A program made the translations under genes and the position numbers. The notes under the pieces were generated by a model. That model did not search any database. It worked only from the letters and a program-made list of their open reading frames with translations, and was not told where the DNA came from. Shown here piece after piece: positions 7,795-15,677 of a DNA stretch of 60,349 nucleotides. The stretch is from Paraburkholderia bannensis NBRC 103871. Its GTDB lineage: Bacteria; Pseudomonadota; Gammaproteobacteria; Burkholderiales; Burkholderiaceae. Position 1 is the stretch's first letter. Every line of letters starts with the position of its first letter. Location: contig NZ_BAYA01000011.1 of NCBI RefSeq assembly GCF_000685015.1, forward strand, positions 1 through 60,349, read 5' to 3'.

Positions 7795-9069
7795 ATGAAC
7801 ACCATGATCGACCTCGATCCCCCCGGCTACCAGTCGCGCCCCATCGCGGGCGAAGAAGGCGCCCGGCGCACCGTGCTCTACGGCGGATACACCGTTTTCA
7901 GCGTGTTCCAGCCGGTGTTTTCGGTCGCCCATCGCCGCGCGATCGGCTATCACGCGTCGCTGCGCGCGCACGACGAACAAGGCCAGCAGGTGCCGTCGCA
8001 GGAGGTCTTCACCCAGGCGGCGCGGCGCGGCGACCTGCTCGAACTCGGGCGGCTGGCCGAATCGCTGCATCTGGGCAATTTCAACGCCTTCGATTCGCAC
8101 GACGAATGGCTGTTCCTGAGCCTGCATCCCGCCGCGCTGATGGACACGAGCTACGGCGACGCCCTGCTCGCCGGCATCAAGGCGCTCGGCCTGCCGCCGC
8201 AGCGTGTGGTGCTGGAAGTCTCCGAACAGGCGGGCGGCGAGAATTCGCGTTTCGCCGAGATCATCGATTCGCTGCGCAAGGCCGGTTTCGTGATCGCGCT
8301 GGACGGCTTCGGCGCGAAGCATTCGAATATCGACCGCGTGTGGCAGTTGCGTCCCGATATCGTCACGCTCGACCGCAGCCTGCTCGCGCAGGCCAGCCGC
8401 CACGCGCATATCGAGCGCGTGTTGCCCGGTCTCGTGTCGATGCTGCACGAGTCTGGCCAGTTGGTGCTGGTGGGCGGCCTGTCGACCGAGCGCGATGCGC
8501 TGATCGCACTGGAAAGCGGCGCCGATTTCGTGCAGGGCGCGCACTTCGCGCGTCCCGACGTGCAGCCGGTGCCGCCCGCTGTCGCGGCGCGTTTGATGGA
8601 CGATCTGTCGGCACGTCTGCGCGAGCGCGTGAGCGAGCGTGAACGCGTCCAGTGTGCGCGCCTCGCGCCGTATGTGAGCGCGCTCGAAGCGGCGGCGGCA
8701 CAACTGGCCGCCGGTGCGAGCATGACCGACGCCACCCTGCCGCTGCTCGGCCTCGCGGAGACGGCGCGCAGCTTCCTGCTGGACGCCTCGGGCCGCCAGA
8801 TCGGCGACAACGTGCTGCCGGACGGCCGCACATCGCAGCGCGCCAAGCGCTTTCGCCCGCTGCTGCATTCGGAAGGCGCGAGCTGGGAGCGTCGCCCGTA
8901 TTTCATCGGCGCGATGAAGGCGCCCGGCAGCGTGCAGTTCACGCCGCCTTATCTCTCGATCAACGAGGCGCACCTTTGCGTGACCGCTTCGATCGCCTCC
9001 CAGACGGCGCACGGCCTGCAGGTGCTGTGCGTCGACATCAACTGGGAAGCCGCTGCGCTGCGCGGCTAG
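7795..9069 (+). CDS. EAL-domain protein with degenerate active site and C-terminal sensor-like domain
   Basis: A 424-residue protein. Residues 30-265 align in outline with EAL phosphodiesterases that hydrolyse cyclic di-GMP, but catalytic positions are lost. The EALLR motif is YHASLR at 52-57, DDFG is reduced to DGFG at 170-173, the KxD lysine is Asp at about 193, and EGVE is replaced by GGLS. The EVSE glutamates and the FVQG motif are retained. Residues 300-424 look like the EAL-associated YkuI-C/PAS-like signalling domain. It is most likely a non-catalytic receptor or scaffold. The start at 7795 is chosen because it begins the conserved part. Its stop overlaps that of the convergent sigma factor gene. 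Confidence 0.82.
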   Translation: MNTMIDLDPPGYQSRPIAGEEGARRTVLYGGYTVFSVFQPVFSVAHRRAIGYHASLRAHDEQGQQVPSQEVFTQAARRGDLLELGRLAESLHLGNFNAFDSHDEWLFLSLHPAALMDTSYGDALLAGIKALGLPPQRVVLEVSEQAGGENSRFAEIIDSLRKAGFVIALDGFGAKHSNIDRVWQLRPDIVTLDRSLLAQASRHAHIERVLPGLVSMLHESGQLVLVGGLSTERDALIALESGADFVQGAHFARPDVQPVPPAVAARLMDDLSARLRERVSERERVQCARLAPYVSALEAAAAQLAAGASMTDATLPLLGLAETARSFLLDASGRQIGDNVLPDGRTSQRAKRFRPLLHSEGASWERRPYFIGAMKAPGSVQFTPPYLSINEAHLCVTASIASQTAHGLQVLCVDINWEAAALRG

Positions 9070-10031
9070 GCGCAGACCGCAAAGGCGGTGCTGTTTTGTG
9101 CTGAATATTGCATCAGCAGCTCACGCACCGCCGCTTCACCGAATTGGCGATTCGCGTCTCGTGCGACGCCTGTTGCGGCCACGCAGACCACGGGCGTCGC
9201 GTTTTCGCCGTTGTCACCCTCGCAGTCTTCGCCCGTAATCGGCCACGCGACACGCTCGCCATCCTCTGCGATCGGCGCGACGCCCGGTTTGCCGTCGAGC
9301 GCCAGCATTGCGGCGCGCAGCGTACGCGGCAGACCTGTCGCCGAAGCCAGCGCCGTCGCCCTCACGCCCAATAGATCCAACAAGCCGCTCCGGTCTTGCG
9401 CATGCAGCACGTCGCGCAGGCGTTCGACCGTGCGCGCGTGCTGCGCCGCATCGGCGGGCGCGGCTTGCGGCGAGGGCTCGCGCGCGAGCCGCAGGCGCGC
9501 GCGATGCACGATCTGGCGGCAATGCGCGAGCGTGCAGCCGGTGAGCGCGGCGATTTCGGCGTAATCGCACTCGAAGGCCTCGCGCAGCACGAAAACCGCC
9601 TGCTCCAGCGGCCCGAGCCGATCCAGCAGCATCATCAGCGCCTGCGAAAGATGCGCGGCGCGCAGGCCCGTTTCCTCAGCCGATGGCACGCTGCCGTCGA
9701 GCCACGAAAGATCGCCCGCGAGGCCGGCTTCGGCGGCGCTGTCGCGGCGCAGCTTGCGCAGCCGGTCGATGGCGAGGCGCACAGTGACCGTCGCGAGCCA
9801 CGCTTGCGGCGTATGAACCGCTGCCGCATCGGCGTCGCGCCAGCGAAACCAGGCGTCCTGCACGATGTCCTCGGCCTCGGCGCGGCTGCCTAGCACGCGC
9901 GCGGCCAGCGACAGCAGGCGCGAGCGCTCCTTGCCGAAAATAGCCGCGCGGCGCGTCTCGTCCCACGCACACGCTTGCTGCGCGTTCACTTCGTCGCGTA
10001 TTTCGTCGCGCATTTCGTCGATCACCGTCAT
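9066..10031 (-). CDS. ECF RNA polymerase sigma factor, ECF41/SigJ-like, with C-terminal extension
   Basis: A 321-residue sigma-70 family protein. Region 2 (about residues 30-95; AEDIVQDAWFRW, PQAWLATVTVRLAIDRL) and region 4 (about 130-190; LGPLEQAVFVLREAFECDYAEIAALTG, with HTH end CRQIVHRARLRL) are intact. About 125 further residues follow, as in ECF41-like sigma factors that carry a regulatory SnoaL-like C-terminal domain instead of a separate anti-sigma factor. The extension here is shorter and lacks an evident DGGGK motif. The start at 10031 has GAAGGAGC upstream. A perfect ECF41-type promoter lies at 10107-10133, which suggests autoregulation. The gene shares CTAG with the convergent EAL gene stop. 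Confidence 0.85.
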   Translation of the reverse strand: MTVIDEMRDEIRDEVNAQQACAWDETRRAAIFGKERSRLLSLAARVLGSRAEAEDIVQDAWFRWRDADAAAVHTPQAWLATVTVRLAIDRLRKLRRDSAAEAGLAGDLSWLDGSVPSAEETGLRAAHLSQALMMLLDRLGPLEQAVFVLREAFECDYAEIAALTGCTLAHCRQIVHRARLRLAREPSPQAAPADAAQHARTVERLRDVLHAQDRSGLLDLLGVRATALASATGLPRTLRAAMLALDGKPGVAPIAEDGERVAWPITGEDCEGDNGENATPVVCVAATGVARDANRQFGEAAVRELLMQYSAQNSTAFAVCA

Positions 10032-10106
10032 TCGCGTCGCTCCTTCGCCGGGTGCGCGCAACCGCGCCCTGTTTTTGCGGACAGCCCACGCCGTCCCTTG
10101 CCTCAA

Positions 10107-10133
10107 GACGTCCGCCGCGCCGCCGATGTGACA
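10107..10133 (-). promoter_or_regulatory. ECF41-type promoter upstream of the sigma factor gene
   Basis: On the minus strand TGTCACA (10133-10127), a 16-base spacer and CGTC (10110-10107) match the published ECF41 consensus (TGTCACA -35, CGTC -10). It is 76 bases upstream of the sigma start codon. Autoregulation is inferred. Confidence 0.75.
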
Positions 10134-10266
10134 GCCTCGCGCAAAAATATTTCCGTCACGCGCGGGGGGCGCCAGGCGTCTTGGCATCAGTGGCGCAGAC
10201 ATCACGCGCCGCGGCATCGTCCAGTCATCTCCAGTCATCGACACCCACGCAGCGGAGACGCCTCAA

Positions 10267-10911
10267 ATGCACGCCAACGTCCAGCATCATGCAGCAATCG
10301 CGCCGCAAGCGCTCAACCTCGTGCCGACCGTCATCGAGACCTCGGGGCGCGGCGAGCGCGCCTATGACATCTACTCGCGCCTGCTGCGCGAACGCATCGT
10401 GTTCCTGGTCGGCCCGGTAACGGAGCAGACGGCGAGCGTCGTGGTCGCGCAACTGCTGTTTCTCGAAGCCGAGAATCCCGAGAAAGACATCAGCCTCTAC
10501 ATCAACTCGCCGGGCGGATCGGTGTACGACGGCATGGCGATTCACGACACGATGCAGTTCGTGAAGCCCGATGTCTCGACGCTATGCACGGGCTTTGCCG
10601 CGAGCATGGGCTCGTTCCTGCTGGCGGCCGGCACGCGCGGCAAACGCTTCGCACTGCCGAACGCCCGCATCATGATCCACCAGCCTTCGGGCGGCAGCCA
10701 GGGCACGGCCGCCGATGTCGAAGTGCAGGCGCGCGAGGTGCTGTACCAGCGCGAGCGGCTGAACGCGATGCTCGCCGCACACACGGGCCGCGACATCGCG
10801 GACATCGTGCGCGACACCGATCGCGACCACTTCATGTCGTCCGAAGCGGCGGCGGAATACGGCCTGATCGACCGCGTGCTGCACACACGCGACGAGCCGT
10901 TGCCGCGCTAG
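10267..10911 (+). CDS. clpP: ATP-dependent Clp protease proteolytic subunit (ClpP paralogue)
   Basis: A 214-residue ClpP serine peptidase subunit, which forms a tetradecameric barrel fed by a Clp ATPase. The catalytic triad is visible: Ser113 (GFAASMGSFLL), His138 (MIHQPSGG) and Asp187 (TDRDHFMS). The INSPGGSV substrate-groove motif is at 80-86. No clpX or tig lies next to it, so it is probably a second ClpP separate from the housekeeping tig-clpP-clpX operon. It is divergent from the ECF41-like sigma factor (235-bp gap), so control by that sigma factor is possible, but I see no ECF41 motif facing clpP. Confidence 0.92.
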   Translation: MHANVQHHAAIAPQALNLVPTVIETSGRGERAYDIYSRLLRERIVFLVGPVTEQTASVVVAQLLFLEAENPEKDISLYINSPGGSVYDGMAIHDTMQFVKPDVSTLCTGFAASMGSFLLAAGTRGKRFALPNARIMIHQPSGGSQGTAADVEVQAREVLYQRERLNAMLAAHTGRDIADIVRDTDRDHFMSSEAAAEYGLIDRVLHTRDEPLPR

Positions 10912-10920
10912 TTCAGTGCG

Positions 10921-11592
10921 TCAGACGAGCCGCACCGCCAGCCATGCCGCCAGCACGCCCTTGTATTCAGCGACCAGCAGCTTGCGCTCCCTCGGTTTCG
11001 CGGCGGCATAGAGCGGGTTCAGGCTCTTGACGACCTGCAGCATGACTTCGGCGATACGGTAGGCGTCTTCGGCAGACAGCGCTTCGTTATAGCGGCGGAA
11101 CAAGGTCGAGAAGCGCTGGCGCAGTTTGTTGCGCGCGGCGGCGTCGCGCCGGAAGTCGAGCGACGCGGACAGCAGCGGCAAGTACGCCGGATACGTGTCC
11201 ATGAGATCGACCATCAGGTCGAACAGGCGCTCGGCGAGTTGCGCGGGCGGTATGGCGGGCTCGTCGGCTTGCGCCTCGATGAAGGTGCTCCAGCGCGCGT
11301 CCATGTCGTTGCCGTACTGCTGGCGCAATGCCAGCGCAAGCTCGTCCTTGTTGCGGAAATACTGATACGCCGCACCAATCGACACGCCCGCCTGCTGCGC
11401 GATCTGCGTCATGGTCGCGCCCTCGAAGCCGCGTTCGGCAAAGTCCTGCGCCGCGGCTTCGAGCAACGCCTCGACGGTGCGCGCGGCACGCTCCTGGCGC
11501 GGCACGCGGCGTCCGGCTTCCTTGCGAACCTCGTTCGCCGCTTCCTTCCCGGCACTGGACGCAGCGCCTGTGCGCAGCGGTGTTGCCGCCAT
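10921..11592 (-). CDS. TetR-family transcriptional regulator
   Basis: A 223-residue regulator with the TetR N-terminal HTH (about residues 35-85; RTVEALLEAAAQDFAERGFEG, then QAGVSIGAAYQYFRNKDEL) and an all-helical ligand domain. The start at 11592 is preferred because AGGGAGGA lies 8 bases before it; in-frame ATGs at 11610 and 11616 exist upstream and would overlap the promoter region. It is divergent from an isochorismatase-family hydrolase, with a perfect 22-bp palindrome between them, the standard layout of a TetR repressor and its target. Confidence 0.9.
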   Translation of the reverse strand: MAATPLRTGAASSAGKEAANEVRKEAGRRVPRQERAARTVEALLEAAAQDFAERGFEGATMTQIAQQAGVSIGAAYQYFRNKDELALALRQQYGNDMDARWSTFIEAQADEPAIPPAQLAERLFDLMVDLMDTYPAYLPLLSASLDFRRDAAARNKLRQRFSTLFRRYNEALSAEDAYRIAEVMLQVVKSLNPLYAAAKPRERKLLVAEYKGVLAAWLAVRLV

Positions 11593-11622
11593 ATCTGAGT
11601 CCTCCCTCATATTCATGTATTA

Positions 11623-11644
11623 TATGTGAGGCTATCCTCACATA
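11623..11644. promoter_or_regulatory. TetR operator (perfect palindrome)
   Basis: Arms TATGTGAGG (11623-11631) and CCTCACATA (11636-11644) flank CTAT. The site is 31 bases from the tetR start and 10 bases from the isochorismatase start, so it would block both divergent promoters. A TATTAT-like -10 lies at its left edge. Confidence 0.75.
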
Positions 11645-11654
11645 ATGGTGCACC

Positions 11655-12239
11655 ATGACGCAAGCTCTCTCTTCCCTCTCGCTCGATCCGCGCAAGACCG
11701 CGCTCGTGATGATCGATCTGCAACACGGTATCGTGAGCCGTCCCATCGCGCCCCATAGCGGCGCGCAGGTCGTCGAAAAAGGTAAGGCACTCGCCGATGC
11801 GCTGCGCGCCAAGGGCGGCACCGTCGTCTGGGTGCACGTGCTGCTCAACGAGATTCTCGCGCTGCCCGCCGACGCGCCGACGCGCACGCCCGACGCGCCG
11901 CTCGCGCCCGCCATCGCTTCCGAGCTCGTGCCCGAAATCGGCGCGCAGGACGGCGACGTGATCGTCGCCAAGCGTCAATGGGGCGCGTTCTACGGCACGA
12001 ATCTCGAACAGCAACTGCGCCGCCGCGGCATCGACACGATCGTGCTGGGCGGCATCGCCACGAACTTCGGCGTCGAATCGACCGCGCGCGCGGCCTTCGA
12101 CTTCGGCTTCAAGCTCGTGTTCGTCGAAGACGCGACTTCCGCGCTCAACGAAGAGATGCACCACTTCACGTTCGAAAAGCTGTTCCGCCACATGGGCCAC
12201 GTGCGCTCGACGGATGAGACGATCGCCGCGCTGGCGTAA
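11655..12239 (+). CDS. isochorismatase-family (cysteine hydrolase-like) protein
   Basis: A 194-residue alpha/beta hydrolase of the isochorismatase superfamily. Asp21 (VMIDLQHG) and Lys106 (AKRQWGAF) fit two of the catalytic triad. The usual nucleophilic cysteine in the TNxCVEST motif is Gly139 (ATNFGVEST). Such members are isochorismatase-like or of unknown activity rather than cysteine amidases. The start codon follows the TetR palindrome by 10 bases and has little Shine-Dalgarno character. The likely role is detoxification or catabolism of the TetR ligand (inference). Confidence 0.85.
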   Translation: MTQALSSLSLDPRKTALVMIDLQHGIVSRPIAPHSGAQVVEKGKALADALRAKGGTVVWVHVLLNEILALPADAPTRTPDAPLAPAIASELVPEIGAQDGDVIVAKRQWGAFYGTNLEQQLRRRGIDTIVLGGIATNFGVESTARAAFDFGFKLVFVEDATSALNEEMHHFTFEKLFRHMGHVRSTDETIAALA

Positions 12240-12289
12240 CTGGCGCCTGCGCGCGTAGCAAACGCCCGTAGCTAATCCTTGTAGCAAAC

Positions 12290-12325
12290 AAAAAAGCCCT
12301 CGATGTTGAATCGAGGGCTTTTTTT
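12290..12325. terminator. bidirectional intrinsic terminator between isochorismatase gene and sodB
   Basis: Stem AGCCCTCGAT / ATCGAGGGCT with loop GTTGA, flanked by A and T tracts on both sides. It serves the two convergent genes. Confidence 0.9.
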
Positions 12326-12367
12326 CATGGCGCCGTGCATTGAGCACGGCGCGCGAACCGGCTGCGC

Positions 12368-12946
12368 TTAAGCGAAGTTCTTCGCTGCGAAGTCCCAGTT
12401 CACGATGTTCCAGAACGCTTCGACGAACTTCGGACGAGCGTTGCGGTAGTCGATGTAGTAAGCGTGTTCCCACACGTCGATCGTGATCAGCGCGGTTGCG
12501 TCGGTCGTGAGCGGCGTTGCGGCGTTGCTGGTCGACACGATGTCGAGCGAGCCGTCAGCCTTCTTCACGAGCCACGTCCAGCCCGAACCGAAGTTGCCGA
12601 CTGCAGCCTTCGTGAAGGCTTCCTTGAATGCGTCGTAGGAGCCCCACTTCGCGTTGATCGCGTCGCCCAGCGCGCCCGTCGGTGCGCCGCCGCCTTGCGG
12701 GGAGAGGCTGTTCCAGAAGAACGTGTGGTTCCAGATCTGGGCTGCGTTGTTGAACACGCCACCCGACGACTTCTTGACGATCTCTTCGAGCGAGAGCTTT
12801 TCGAACTCGGTGCCCGGAATGAGGTTGTTCAGGTTCGTGACGTAAGCCTGGTGATGCTTGCCGTAGTGGTAATCAAGCGTCTCTTCCGACATGGTCGGTG
12901 CGAGGGCGTTCTTCGCGAACGGCAGCGGCGGGAGCGTAAATGACAT
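12368..12946 (-). CDS. sodB: superoxide dismutase, Fe type
   Basis: A 192-residue cytoplasmic Fe superoxide dismutase, converting superoxide to peroxide and oxygen. Metal ligands are at the canonical E. coli SodB positions: His27, His74, Asp157 and His161. Gln70 (AAQIWNHTF), the outer-sphere residue typical of the Fe rather than Mn enzyme, is present. The start at 12946 gives exactly the family length. The gene is followed by the terminator at 12290-12325. Confidence 0.97.
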   Translation of the reverse strand: MSFTLPPLPFAKNALAPTMSEETLDYHYGKHHQAYVTNLNNLIPGTEFEKLSLEEIVKKSSGGVFNNAAQIWNHTFFWNSLSPQGGGAPTGALGDAINAKWGSYDAFKEAFTKAAVGNFGSGWTWLVKKADGSLDIVSTSNAATPLTTDATALITIDVWEHAYYIDYRNARPKFVEAFWNIVNWDFAAKNFA

Positions 12947-13332
12947 GATGCGGTTCCTTCGTCGTGTTATGGGGAGTTCTGCGTGAAGTTCTACAAATTC
13001 GCCGGCATGGAGCACCCGATTGTAGGCGAGTTGGAATAACCCCGCAAACGCGCGGACATTATGCCGAACATCGGCTGGACAAGGCTTTCAAGCCTGTTTT
13101 CAGCGTCTTTCGCGTGCTGCGGGTGCCGCTTGCGAACACCGGCGCGCACAGGCGGCATTCGCGCTGTCCGGTTGGCGCGTGGCAATGTCCGGACGGCGCA
13201 AATGCTGTCGGTGCGTCATGTCATGCGCATGCAGCGCGCCTGCCGCTTTGCGCCCGGTGGTGCACTCGTGGTGCACGTCGAGCATCGCCTGCAAAGATTG
13301 CAAAGACATTGCAATCCGGCGTCGAGCCCGCT
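12947..13332. other. gene-free 386 bp between sodB and xseA
   Basis: It should contain the sodB promoter and leader. I see no convincing promoter hexamers, Fur-like palindrome or RNA element. Short open frames here have no coding character. Confidence 0.5.
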
Positions 13333-14703
13333 TTAGAAACCTTCGGAAAGACGCGGCTGCACATCGGCGAGCGCAACATCGGCGCTGCCTTGCGCGAGGT
13401 GCACGGTCAGACGTTTGCCGGGCTTGAGCGCACCGGGCGCGCGTACGGCCGCGCCGCTCTGCGCGTCGAGCAGCGCGGCGTAGCCACGCTCCAGGGTGCG
13501 CTGCGGACTGAGCACTTCAAGCCGCGCCGAAAGCTGCGACACACGCGCGGCGGCGCGCTCGCGTTCGCGCGAAAAAGCGGCGTCCAGACGCCGTCCCAGC
13601 GCTTCGACCTGCCCGCGCTGCGCCGCCGCGTCCGGGCGCGTGCGCTGCCAGCGCATCTGCACGATGTTGAAACTCGCGCGCGCCTGCGCCGTCGAGCGCG
13701 AGCCCGCCGACGCCAGCCGGATCGCCAGTTGACGCAGATGCGAGCGCTGCTGCGCAAGGCGCTCGGCGGGCGAGACCAGACGGCGCGCGAGCCAGTCGAG
13801 TTGCTGCGCGCGCCGCTCCATCGAGCGACCGAACCCCCGCGCGAGCGCCGCGTGACGCTGATCCAGTTCGCGCAGCAGCAGCACGCGCTGCGGGCTCACC
13901 AGTTCGGCGGCCCCGGTGGGCGTGGGCGCGCGCACGTCGGCGGCAAAATCGGCGATGGTGAAATCGGTTTCGTGGCCCACGCCGCTCACCACGGGAATCT
14001 CGCTCGCCGCAATCGCGCGCGCCAACGCCTCGTCGTTGAACGACCAGAGATCCTCGATCGAACCGCCGCCGCGGCACAGCACGATCACGTCGACCTCGTT
14101 GCGCGCGTTGGCGGCTTCGAGCATCGCCGTAAGCTTTTCCGCCGAGCCCGCGCCCTGCACCGGCGCCGGATACACGATTACGGGCACGTGCGGCGCGCGG
14201 CGGGACAGCGTCGTGAGCACGTCGCGCAGCGCGGCGGCCTGCATCGACGTAATCACGCCAATCGCGCGCGGGTGGGTGGGCAGTTCGCGCTTGCGGGCCT
14301 CGTCGAACAGCCCTTCGGCTTCGAGCTGGGCCTTCAGGCGCAGGAACGCTTCATAGAGACGTCCCTGGCCCGTGCGGCGCACCGCCTCGACGTTGAGTTG
14401 CAGTTCGCCGCGCGGCTCGTACATCGTCACGAGCGCGCGCACCTCGATGCGGTCGCCCTCGCGCGGCGTGAACTCGGCGTACTGGGCGCGGCCGCGGAAC
14501 ATCACGCAGCGGATCTGCGCCTGCGCATCCTTGATCGAAAAGTACCAATGGCCGCTCGCGGCGCGCGTGAAATTCGACACCTCGCCGGAAATCCAGGCGA
14601 GCGGAAAGCTGCGCTCAAGCATGGCGCCAATGGCGCGATTGAGTGCCGAAACCGGGACGACGACGTCGCCGCCAGGCGCGGAAGATAAGCGGTCGGAGAA
14701 CAT
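13333..14703 (-). CDS. xseA: exodeoxyribonuclease VII large subunit
   Basis: A 456-residue XseA, the catalytic subunit of the ssDNA exonuclease ExoVII. Residues 10-110 form the OB-fold (VVVPVSALNRAIGAMLERSFPL, split here across the fold; WISGEVSN, GHWYFSIKD). The central catalytic domain holds IGVITS, a GGG-containing VLCRGGGSIEDLW, and PVVSGVGHETDFTIADFAAD. A long coiled-coil arm rich in Arg, Ala and Gln follows. The start at 14703 is the conserved MFSDRL. The small subunit XseB is not in the window. A perfect DnaA-box sequence lies 11 bases before the start. Confidence 0.96.
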   Translation of the reverse strand: MFSDRLSSAPGGDVVVPVSALNRAIGAMLERSFPLAWISGEVSNFTRAASGHWYFSIKDAQAQIRCVMFRGRAQYAEFTPREGDRIEVRALVTMYEPRGELQLNVEAVRRTGQGRLYEAFLRLKAQLEAEGLFDEARKRELPTHPRAIGVITSMQAAALRDVLTTLSRRAPHVPVIVYPAPVQGAGSAEKLTAMLEAANARNEVDVIVLCRGGGSIEDLWSFNDEALARAIAASEIPVVSGVGHETDFTIADFAADVRAPTPTGAAELVSPQRVLLLRELDQRHAALARGFGRSMERRAQQLDWLARRLVSPAERLAQQRSHLRQLAIRLASAGSRSTAQARASFNIVQMRWQRTRPDAAAQRGQVEALGRRLDAAFSRERERAAARVSQLSARLEVLSPQRTLERGYAALLDAQSGAAVRAPGALKPGKRLTVHLAQGSADVALADVQPRLSEGF

Positions 14704-15051
14704 GGCAGAGGGGTGTGGATAAGCGGCGCTCGCGTGGCGGCCCGCCCAGACGATAGACCGTTCAGGGGGCCGCAGTCCAGCAGGAAACGCTCCCAGCGCG
14801 CGGCGGCAGCGATGTTTCCACATTGGCTACATGAACTGTCATATTTGCGGCAGATACCGCGCAAACGCTAAAATACGATCTATCTCATTGATTTAAATGA
14901 GATTTTTATTTTACAACTGGCGCCTTACACCGATGACAAGGCCCACGAACGGGCCTTTGCGGCTGCCCGGCACCGACTTCTCCACAAAGTTGTCCACAGG
15001 CGCGGATTTTTCGGAGGAAAGTGGCGAAAAGCGCTTGCGTGATATCCGGCG
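14704..15051. other. 348-bp intergenic with DnaA-box-like sites and an AT-rich inverted repeat
   Basis: TTATCCACA, a perfect DnaA box, lies on the minus strand at 14722-14714. Two one-mismatch versions are on the plus strand: TTCTCCACA (14979-14987) and TTGTCCACA (14990-14998). An 8-bp inverted repeat ATCTCATT / AATGAGAT at 14882-14903, followed by a T-rich run, may be a weak terminator or binding site. The xseA promoter should be here. Confidence 0.55.
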
Positions 15052-15390
15052 TCACTCCGCGGTTGCGGCCTGTTCGAGAACGCCTGCTGCCCACTGGTTC
15101 AGGCTCATGCCCAGAGCCGCCGCCGCAGTCGCCGCCGCTTCGTGTGCATGGGCCGACGTGCGCAGCACAAAGCGACCGGAATATTGCTTGTAGGGTTCGA
15201 CGCCGCGCTGCTCACATTCGTCGAGGAACACTTTCAACGATTGCTCGCCCTCGCGATGCAGACCCGCGACGTCCGTTGCGTAGAAGTCGGCGCCACCGTT
15301 GAGCCCCACGAATTCGCCACGGAACATGTCGATGTCCGGATCGTAGGCAATGACGGCCTTCTGGCCAGCAATCTTCATGATGTTGTTCAC
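15052..15390 (-). CDS. hicB: HicB-family antitoxin
   Basis: A 112-residue antitoxin. The N-terminal half has the degenerate RNase H-like HicB fold (AVIAYDPDIDMFRGEFVGL, VFLDECEQRGVEPYKQYSG). The C-terminus is a ribbon-helix-helix-like DNA-binding segment (AAALGMSLNQWAAGVLEQAA). The GTG start at 15390 is preferred because GGAG lies 7 bases before it and the codon overlaps the hicA stop as GTGA; an ATG at 15378 is the alternative. Translational coupling with hicA is expected. It probably binds the palindrome at 15678-15700 and represses its own operon. Confidence 0.85.
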   Translation of the reverse strand: MNNIMKIAGQKAVIAYDPDIDMFRGEFVGLNGGADFYATDVAGLHREGEQSLKVFLDECEQRGVEPYKQYSGRFVLRTSAHAHEAAATAAAALGMSLNQWAAGVLEQAATAE

Positions 15391-15659
15391 GGCTTTACTC
15401 CATTGTCTTCGAACCACTTTCGCAGCGACGCAACCGCCCCTTTGTCCAGATCCGGCGAAGGATGGGGCCGATGCATCACCTTGATCTGGCCGAACAGGAA
15501 AATCGCGACGCGAGAGCCTTCGCGCTCCTCGATTGCCGCGCCCAGTTCGCGCATCAGCGCCATGGCATCGGCCCATCTGACGCCCGCCGGCATCGGGCGC
15601 GAGAAAATGTGCTCAAGCGTCTTTTTGTGCTCAAGCGTCTTTTCGTGTTTGGCTTTCAT
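15387..15659 (-). CDS. hicA: HicA-family toxin
   Basis: A 90-residue small basic protein with a dsRBD-like HicA fold. HicA toxins are translation-independent mRNA interferases. The core is ALMRELGAAIEEREGSRVAIFL followed by HRPHPSPDLDKGAVASLRKW. Canonical HicA has His after GS; here it is Arg (EGSR), with His retained in HRPHP, a feature of this subfamily as I know it. The N-terminus contains an 18-bp in-frame duplication (15609-15626 and 15627-15644) giving KTLEH twice. It is first in the operon, upstream of hicB. Confidence 0.85.
   Translation of the reverse strand: MKAKHEKTLEHKKTLEHIFSRPMPAGVRWADAMALMRELGAAIEEREGSRVAIFLFGQIKVMHRPHPSPDLDKGAVASLRKWFEDNGVKP
15609..15644. repeat. 18-bp in-frame tandem duplication inside hicA
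   Basis: GTGCTCAAGCGTCTTTTT (15609-15626) is followed directly by GTGCTCAAGCGTCTTTTC (15627-15644), one mismatch. It adds six residues to the HicA N-terminus. Confidence 0.9.
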
Positions 15660-15677
15660 GCGAATGCGTACGAATAG

